Position numbers and translations under genes: made by a program. Of a DNA stretch of 64,000 nt, positions 56,879 through 64,000 are shown one piece after another; within the stretch, counting starts at the first letter, position 1; each line of letters opens with the position of its first letter. The notes beneath the pieces are model-generated. The model worked only from the letters and a program-made list of their open reading frames with translations. It was not told the origin of the DNA and ran no database searches. Source of the DNA: Epiperipatus broadwayi (taxonomy: Eukaryota > Onychophora > Udeonychophora > Euonychophora > Peripatidae); the NCBI GenBank assembly GCA_028023455.1, contig JAQFVV010000030.1, forward strand, positions 2,808,501-2,872,500, written 5' to 3'.

Positions 56879-58121
56879 GATAAAAATTGGATCTCTCAAC
56901 ATTAGAGGCTTAAATGCCGCAAAAAACTTTTTGATCTCAAAAAATGGTTACATACAACACAACCACACATACTTGGGCTTTTGGAAACAAAAATATACAG
57001 CAGCTCTCAAATTGATCCATCAAAATATTTAGTCAGCCAAGGTTTTTGTGCCTGCTCAAGGCAATCATCATCACCATCAGGTGGCACAGGCATAATTATT
57101 TCCCACAACTGCCCTTTTGATTCTTTTAAAATTATATATATTGACTCTAATCTTATCATATTAACACTCCATCATAAAAATATCACACTTAACCTAGTAT
57201 TTGTATATATACCACCAGGCCCCATCATCATCTCCAGAATAATAGCAACAATAAATTCAATGCTTACAGCAACACCAAATCCCATAATACTCCTGGGAGA
57301 TTTCAACATGACCTACCAAACTTTTGTCACCAAATGGATCCATCAAATAACAATCCCACTTATGAGTGCTGAGGGTTTTCTCCCAATCAAACTCAATATC
57401 TTTTAATAACAATAGATATAAGTCACTTATTGATTTGTGTTTCTACTCACCAATGTTACATCATTATTTTAATCTTGAACTCTGTCCATCTATAATCTCA
57501 GATCATGCTGCTCAGTTCATCACCCTCGACCTAACAAAAATACAGAATACAACAATAGCCCTCCAAAAGACTATGCGAATACTTCTTCCAGCACAAAAAA
57601 CTGAATTCCTATATTCAGAAACATATATAATGCTCCAAAAACTTCAAAACATGTCACTCGATCCAGTACAAAAGTATATAGCATTCACCAATATACTTTC
57701 TTTCAACATCAATCATATTACCAGCAACTCAACACCCCCCACCAGATTATTAGCATTGGCAGATGAACTACATAAAAGAATAACCATTTCCAGACCAACT
57801 ACAGATAATCAAACACAAATTAAAAAACTTACAGAAATGTACAACAATACATGCAATACACTAAAGCAATATGTAGCAATAAAAAAGAAAAAAATATGCC
57901 TTACACAACAACATACTTGGACCAGAGCATACATACGGTGGGCATTGGGATACCCATCCAAAGTCAGAGTGCCTATGGCACTTGAAATAGATGGTTCTAT
58001 AACAGCTGGACATAACATGATAAACCCAATATATCAACACTTTAAAAAAAACTGCAAAAACAAAGTGTGTACATACCAAATGAAGACATATTTGGAGACC
58101 CTGAAACAGACACACCAATAA
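56879..58121 (+). pseudogene. LINE B ORF2 endonuclease and linker, frameshifted
   Basis: The ATG at 56879 starts MKIKIGSLNIRGLNAAKNF (first endonuclease box). A frameshift near 56930 leads to LGLLETKIYSSSQ (catalytic Glu) and GGTGIIISHN, NLVFVYIPPG, and then ILLGDFNMTYQTF (GDFN box). Another shift near 57390 leads to SLIDLCFYSPMLHHYF and ISDHAAQFITLDL (SDH box) and a helical linker to the RT. The tail of this part, TRAYIRWALGYPSKVRV, matches MRDYLRWALG of copy A. All four endonuclease boxes survive, so inactivity is due only to the frame breaks. Confidence 0.75.
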
Positions 58122-58787
58122 CAACAACTGACATTGTATTTCAACTTGCAACAATAACAAACACATGTCACCCAGGACCACAAGGAATTCCCAAATTTGT
58201 GTTCAAACATCTTAGTCACTTCACAGCAAAATACCTGTGCGATCTAGCCAATTACATATCCCAAAAAATTTACAACATACAAAGTCTATACCCAATTGCA
58301 ATGGTTCCATTTAACAAAAAACCAACAGCAATATCATCTTTATCTAATCTACGACCAATTTCAATGGGACCTTTAGGAATAAAAATTCTTGAAAGAGTGA
58401 TAAAGGAAAAAATAGAACAACACATACTCCCTGTGTTATCATCAGCACAATATGCCAAAAAAGGATCATCCATTGGCCAGGGTGCCTTAATGTACAAAAC
58501 AATTATTGAAGTAGTAAAAAAAAGAAAGAAATATGCACCAATTATAGTTCAACTAGACATTGAGGCAGCTTTTGACTCAGTGCCTATAGCCAAATTATTA
58601 GACGTGCTGAAAAAAACAACAACACCTCCATCCCTATTATATATAATAGCCAATCTGCTACTCAGCCATGAAATTCACATCACATTGAATGGAAAAAAAT
58701 CACCAGCCTTCAGACCGAGTCAATCCATCCCACAAGGATCCCCCCTAAGTGCCTTGCTCTTTACAATATATATAAATCCTCTATTAA
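58067..58787 (+). pseudogene. LINE B ORF2 RT, part 1 (up to motif B), split by transposon
   Basis: Blocks: TCHPGPQGIPKFVFKHL, YPIAMVPFNKKPTAISSLSN, LRPISMGPLGIKILERVIKE, AQYAKKGSSIGQGA, VQLDIEAAFDSVPIAKLLDV (motif A) and SIPQGSPLSALLFTIYINPL (motif B). The frame stays open to the TTAA at 58784, where the piggyBac-like element begins. Overlaps the upstream frame at 58067-58121, a single shift. Confidence 0.8.
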
Positions 58788-59632
58788 CCTTTTAACTGTT
58801 TGACTCGTTCTTAATCGAGGCACTTTTTGATACATATTCGTTTTAATCGAGTAAATTTGACATCGCTGTAAATTGCTTAGTTTTTGGACTACGTTTACGG
58901 TTTTAACGTCATTTTTTAGAACGCAAAAAGTTTTATAATATACTGCCATCTATTGAATTATTTTACAAGTAAAAAATCAATTAATTGATGATTTATGTCA
59001 AACAAAAACTAAGCACTGCCTTTTCACATCTTTTCTTGAATCTTATTGGCTGTTGAAATTTTGTAAACAAAAGAAAATGGAAAAGCTCCGCCTTCTCATC
59101 ATCTTTTCTTGAATCTTATTGGCTGTTAAAATTTTTATATGGCTGCCAAAAATTAAAAATTTACTTAACGCTTTTGTTTTATTTTGAAAATGATAAACTA
59201 ATGTTTTAGAGCATTTTAAAAATATTTTTTGATGAAATACAAATAAAATACAAATTATTTTCATATAATATGTCAAAAATAAATATTATTTTACAAAAAT
59301 AGTTACGATTTTAGCAAGAATTATTTATTTATTGCAAAGTCGGGAAAAAAAAATCATAACGTGAAATTATGATTGCCGTTTCTTTTCATGTCAACCGTAA
59401 CAAATATTTTTAAAATTAAAAATCAAAATTTATTTTTGAACAAACTTTCGTTTATTTTTATAATGTGAGAAATTACTAATATACTTTTTAAAAACGAAAC
59501 TAAAGTGAATATATTTAAAAAAACGGTCAATAACTTTTGAAAAATTGATACATTATTTTGTGCATCGGCTAATTAAAAGCTTTGAGTGATACCACCTGCA
59601 GCGAATGAACAATTGGACAGTTAAAGGGTTAA
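58784..59632. mobile_element. Non-autonomous piggyBac-like element (841 bp) inside LINE B RT
   Basis: TTAA at both ends (58784-58787, 59629-59632). Termini CCTTTTAACTGTTTGACTC (58788) and TTGGACAGTTAAAGGG (59628) are inverted repeats starting with the CCY of piggyBac TIRs. No transposase ORF. Removing the element with one TTAA would leave the LINE reading frame continuous, which fixes the boundaries. A 36-bp segment (CATCTTTTCTTGAATCTTAT...) is duplicated directly at 59027-59062 and 59100-59135. Confidence 0.85.
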
Positions 59633-60954
59633 TAGAGATACAGAAAAAAATAAAAGGCATTCAAATTCCAAACACTGCTTTAAATATATCATGCATAGCC
59701 TATATGGATGATGTAACCGTTTTCCTCCCCTCTAAAAAGAACCTCCCCATATTACAAGAGATAATCAAGAATTATACCTCAAATTTTAATTTAAAAATTA
59801 ACACAAATAAAACTGCTGCATGGTCAATATACACAGGCAAGCACTGTACAGAGATGTTTAATGGTAAACCATCTGTTTTCCTTGGTTTCCCATTCTACCT
59901 TGGAACCAATGGAATGAGGCAAAAAATTCAAAATAAATTAAAAATAGATGCTGAAAAAATCACAGCCTCACTTGAAAAGTCATACCTGTCAATATATGCA
60001 AAGGTAGCACTATTTAATCAACTTATAACTACAAAAATTACATACTATACACCTATAATCAAATTTGCAAAAACATTCATATCTAAAATCTCGTCAATCT
60101 GTAACAAACTAATATGGAAGAGAAAGACAGTGGCAATCTCTTTAAAAAATCTGAGCAGACCACCACATAGCAATGGACTTGGACTCCATACAATCAATGT
60201 TTTTTACACACAGAAATCAGTAAATCTAATAACAGCAACCATAAAAAGATTTCCAGACCTGGAGTGTGTAATCAGTATAATACCCACAGACAGACCACCC
60301 CCTTCATATGGATATCTATCCACACTGATTGAAGAACTCAAGCCAATATACAACAAAATATCACTCAATAATGACAACAAGTATACATACTGGGACATTT
60401 ACAATATACTACATCCCAACCAGACACCCAATCTACATCCATCAGTTCTTGGAATAGACAACAGGCAACTACTGCAACAATTCAGAAAATGGTCATTAGA
60501 ACCAAAATTATTCGATTTTCTACTTAAGCTTAATCTCAATGCTCTACCCACAACCCATTTCCTTAGATTTCGTAAATTCTATGCTAATATAGACCCCATG
60601 TGCGGACTATGTCATAGAGAAGAAGAGACACAAGATCATTTTCTTCATTCCTGCAGTGCCCTAGAAACAATACGTCGCACAATGTTTACCACATACAGAA
60701 AGGCTATCATTTCAATAGATGAAATAATAAATACATTTAAAAAAGGCAATAACCCTGCTATTCGTGCAGCAACATACAGCCTTTATGCCTACTGGTGCAC
60801 CAGATGCACTTTTGCACTTGCCAATAACCCTCGACGCCACCCAGCAACATATTCAATAAAACTAGAACTGTTAAGAAAAAGAGACAGCATCCTAGCTCAA
60901 CCAGATATATTTGCAGCCACATGGTCACACTTGAAACAGAGATCCAGTCTATGA
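59633..60954 (+). pseudogene. LINE B ORF2 RT, part 2, and C-terminal domain (open frame)
   Basis: Open through 60954. Begins with LIEIQKKIKGIQ, then the catalytic box AYMDDVTVFLPSKKNLP (YMDD, 59701-59712), INTNKTAAW and FLGFPFYLG. The thumb and connection part has LEKSYLSIYAKVALFNQLI and WKRKTVAISLKNLSRPPHSN followed by GLGLHTI, typical of the L1/Tx1 group. Near the end CGLC-x8-H-x3-H-x2-C (60601-60651) is a zf-RVT-like motif, followed by a helical tail. About 440 codons without a stop indicate recent activity. The ATG at 59605 lies in the transposon end and is not a real start. Confidence 0.85.
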
Positions 60955-61205
60955 AATATAAAGACCAATAAGATAGATGATGACATTTTCAACATCAGCA
61001 TTTTTTCCAATTTTTAAAAAAAAAAAAAAAAAATGCAAGCATAAACTAAACTAAATAGAAGACCAAATTTAAAAACAAGAAGAAAAAAAAAGGATGCAGA
61101 AAAGATAAAGACTTATATACTGAAAGTTGTAATTTGTTTTTCATTTGTAAAAAATCAATATATGACTCTGTAACTTTTTAGACTCAATAAAGTTTTGCTT
61201 TGAAA

Positions 61206-61650
<445 letters not shown>

Positions 61651-62104
61651 TGGTCCAAATAATGTCAGCACTTTAGAAAAAGTAAGCCTTATGAGAATCT
61701 AATTATAATGATTGATTTACAATCAGAATTTTAAAAATCCCAATAACCACCCCAACCAAGTCATTGCATAGGAGATGGATTTTGAAGCCATACTTGACTG
61801 CATCAGACAAACAAAATGAGATACATTCTTTTAATGAACAAGCATGATGCATACTTGAGAATGACTTCTAAGAGAAATAGCTTTAGTTTTTCTACAGTCA
61901 AAGCTATCTTAAAATGAAAGATAATTGAAATGGCTGTAGTTGACAAATGCAAAACGAAAGGGGAAAAATATCAAAGCAATTTTTTATAAAGTCTATTTCT
62001 TTGGTTAAGTCAGTTCTGAATAAGTCAAGTTCTCATTGAAAACCTGGAAAAATAACTCAAAAATATTCATGTATAAATATTTGATGGTAAGTTAGCTTAG
62101 CATA
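61651..62104. other. Intergenic, nothing recognised
   Basis: AT-rich. No repeats shared in the window. Confidence 0.4.
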
Positions 62105-62335
62105 GATGTGATGTGAAGCACTGTGACTTCTCCTTATACGGAGTCAGGAATCTCTCAGCAACTATGCCCAGAGAAACCTGTTAGCTACTGTATCTTCCCT
62201 TTCCATTCCCTACCCTAAGTTTTCCCATATACTGCTTCATCCCATTTCCACAACATAATCTTTGTCAACTCCATGGCCTTCATATTTAAATCCCCCTTAT
62301 CTTTTCCCAAACCCAGCATAAATTGAATCTATCAC
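62105..62335 (-). mobile_element. LINE family 4, 3'-end fragment (clean copy)
   Basis: Minus-strand reading starts in an ORF end (LGLGKDKGDLNMKAMELTKI..., stop near 62223), then a ~110-nt 3' UTR with CTCTGGGCATAGTTGCTGAG and a CACATCACATC tail. 5' truncated like the others. Confidence 0.65.
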
Positions 62336-62820
62336 CAATGCTGCTTTAAAAATAAAAAGAGAATGAATTTTTGTACGTTTGTGTGAAATAAAAACTTAAA
62401 TTTAATGTAAATATTTTGGTTAATAAAGTTTAATGAGTTAAGATTGAAACTAATAAATAAAATGGAGTGAGGGATCTGGAAATATGCTTTACCATTTTTT
62501 TGTTTCTTTGTTTAACTTTATAAAATCAATTGGAAATTCACTTCCATTCGTTACTTGATCTAACACTAAAATAGTAATCATATAAGTGTTTTTCTTTTTG
62601 TTTTAAAAAATATATAATTTCATTTGTTTTATGGAATACACCCAAACAAAAAACTCACTTTTTAAAAAATATATACAGTATATATTTTGCTTAAATGAGT
62701 TATTAAAAATAATGTAAAAGGAAAAAGACATTAAACCTGATTATCTTAGGTAATACGATTCTGCAAATATAATAAATGAGTTTATATTTGTTAAAACTTG
62801 TAAATGGCTGCATCTTCTAA
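62336..62820. other. Intergenic, nothing recognised
   Basis: AT-rich, no gene signal. Confidence 0.4.
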
Positions 62821-62917
62821 ATATAAAATAGTAATGTTGTCAAGCGTTGGTGGTTAGCGGTTAGCATATGGCCCGGGTTCGCTTTCCGGTCAACGCTTTG
62901 ACATATAAAATAGTAAT
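62821..62917 (+). repeat. SINE family 1, copy g (shortest), with 15-bp target-site duplication
   Basis: ATATAAAATAGTAAT at 62821-62835 and 62903-62917. Body of only 67 bp: TGTCAAGCGTTGGTGG...CCCGGGTTCGCTTTCC...CAACGCTTTGACA. Its two ends are complementary. The anticodon/variable region is deleted; no A-tail is visible beyond the duplication. Confidence 0.75.
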
Positions 62918-63040
62918 ATTTTGATGAGGGACAAAACTCACAGTTATTCAGATGCATATCAGGGGTATATTTGGGGAGAAAAAAAATTGATTTTAAAATT
63001 ACTTGTTGCAGCTTTCTTTTGAATAGTGTTTAACGTTTCT

Positions 63041-63206
63041 AACATCATCATCAACCATTATTAATCCACTGCAGGATGAAGGTCTCTCCAAGTTCAAAAC
63101 ATTTCTGATCTTAAAATTCTCTTCTCCACATCACCCCTGCATACTTTCTTATTTCATATATCCATCTCACATGTGGTCTCTTTCTGGATCTTTTACAATC
63201 TCTTAA
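63041..63206 (-). mobile_element. RTE LINE 3'-end fragment
   Basis: Begins with the ATCATCATCAACCATTA tail complement and CCACTGCAGGATGAAGGTCT, matching the 3' end of the RTE at 44221. Truncated after ~165 bp with a small internal change. Confidence 0.75.
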
Positions 63207-63442
63207 TTTGCATTCCAAATATTCAATTACTTAATACTTAGTCTTGTTAGAGCAGACTTACATTTTTGAAGTTATTAAATAACTGCTAGCAATATTATTT
63301 TTATTGCCAAGGGGCTATGATGCCATTATCTCATTTATTTAATTAGGTAAAAAGAATTAAACCTTTAAAATGCTAATACCAATTGTTTACTTGTTGATAG
63401 GGAGTTTATAAAGTAATGAACAGTTTTTCTATTTAAATAGTT
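63207..63442. other. Intergenic, nothing recognised
   Basis: AT-rich, no gene signal. Confidence 0.4.
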
Positions 63443-63579
63443 AAAGAATGTATATTTTGTCAAGCATTGTTAGCCGAGAGGTCGTCGCAGCCGCCTTGCA
63501 AGCAAGTAGTTGGTTGCAGATGGTTGTGGGTTCGTGTCCCGGCTGATTCTATGACATATGAAAAAAAAAGAATGTATAT
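63443..63579 (+). repeat. SINE family 1, copy h, with 13-bp target-site duplication
   Basis: AAAGAATGTATAT at 63443-63455 and 63567-63579. Body TGTCAAGCATTGTTAGCCGA...CTTGCAAGCAAG...GTGGGTTCGTGTCCCGG...ATGACATATG plus A-run. Confidence 0.8.
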
Positions 63580-63942
63580 CTTAGGTGAGATGAGCAGATA
63601 GCAGTCCGATTCCAAGAGAGAATTCGTAGAAATGATTATCACAGTAACTCTCAAATTTGAATCAGAATATTTTTGGTATAAAAACATAAATGAATTGAAG
63701 CTAGATATCACTTCTATTTATATTTTGGATTGTGCAGCACAAAATCTATCTAATATCCTTAGATAACATTCTGTATATTTAATCCAATATGAAAATAGCA
63801 ATACATAATAAGTCAACCATCTTTTGAAAAATTTGTTCAAATAGTCCTGACAAAAAAAGAATTCTAGTTAAAATCAATACAATAAAGTACCCTTTTTTAC
63901 ATGGCAGTTATTTATAATTATAACTCCCTCCTTATTTGTCTG

Positions 63943-64000
63943 AAGGTTTGTAATGATGGTATATTATTAGATGTGATATGTTGGACTATTTCCATTATCT
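63943..64000 (+). mobile_element. Start of a fold-back element arm (cut by window edge)
   Basis: GAAGGTTTGTAATGATG and TTGGACTATTTCCATTATCT match the left arm at 24922-24980. 63580-63942 shows nothing recognised. Confidence 0.55.

Larger units (their letters stand above)
55003..61205 (+). mobile_element. LINE copy B (Tx1/L1-like), best-preserved member
   Basis: A 5' UTR of ~210 bp, ORF1 (55214-56200), a polar linker (56216-56724), ORF2 (56879-60954, interrupted by an 841-bp transposon), and a 3' UTR with TCAATAAAG near 61181. Flanked by (AAT)n on both sides, suggesting insertion into a microsatellite or duplication of it. Clade call from the RT: the motif-B ending INPLL, absence of RNase H, and the C-terminal Cys/His motif. 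Confidence 0.8.

Noticed and set aside
59605-59632. The ATG at 59605 as the true start of a 449-codon protein
   Set aside because: These first codons belong to the inverted end of the piggyBac-like element; the rest is the downstream half of the LINE RT.

Overview
The window is AT-rich nuclear DNA from an animal. Support comes from non-LTR retrotransposons of RTE and Tx1/L1-like type, tRNA-derived SINEs, hAT (ZBED5-like), piggyBac-like and Tc1/mariner-like elements, and long microsatellites. I cannot name the species; an AT-rich invertebrate is likely. I found no host protein-coding gene and no bacterial-type operon. Essentially every recognisable coding segment belongs to a mobile element.

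Layout. 1-6057 holds the 5' end of a very large LTR retrotransposon on the minus strand: a Gag-like coiled-coil ORF running off the left edge (812 down to 1), a leader with a PBS-like motif at 1394, and a 4.66-kb LTR. A second, solo copy of the same LTR (5.0 kb, plus strand) lies at 47831-52826. It is inserted into an older minus-strand LINE (copy C), whose RT domain resumes on each side of it. 6.4-29 kb is a mosaic of small repeats: two SINE families, fold-back MITEs, two pogo/Tigger-like elements, LINE 3' fragments and a hAT deletion derivative. 29.3-35.7 kb is a full-length but decayed LINE (copy A) with target-site duplications. 36.2-37.1 kb is a (CTAT)n-rich array. 37.5-40.7 kb is a 3.2-kb hAT element with a ruined ZBED5-like transposase. 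44.2-47.2 kb is a near-full-length RTE LINE (minus). 55.0-61.2 kb is LINE copy B (plus), whose RT gene is interrupted by an 841-bp piggyBac-like element. Copy B sits between (AAT)n tracts, with a ~450-bp (AAC)n/(AAT)n array at its 3' end. The right edge has further SINE and LINE fragments.

The most interesting signal is in the two giant LTRs. They have diverged to roughly 70-80% identity overall by eye, yet share short blocks that are almost unchanged and fold into hairpins whose differences keep base pairing. The best block matches at 58 of 60 positions. This points to a selected RNA structure in the transcript of a giant-LTR element. The other elements show clear nesting: solo LTR inside LINE C, piggyBac-like element inside LINE B, LINE 3' end inside a pogo-like element, and SINE-related sequence inside hAT.
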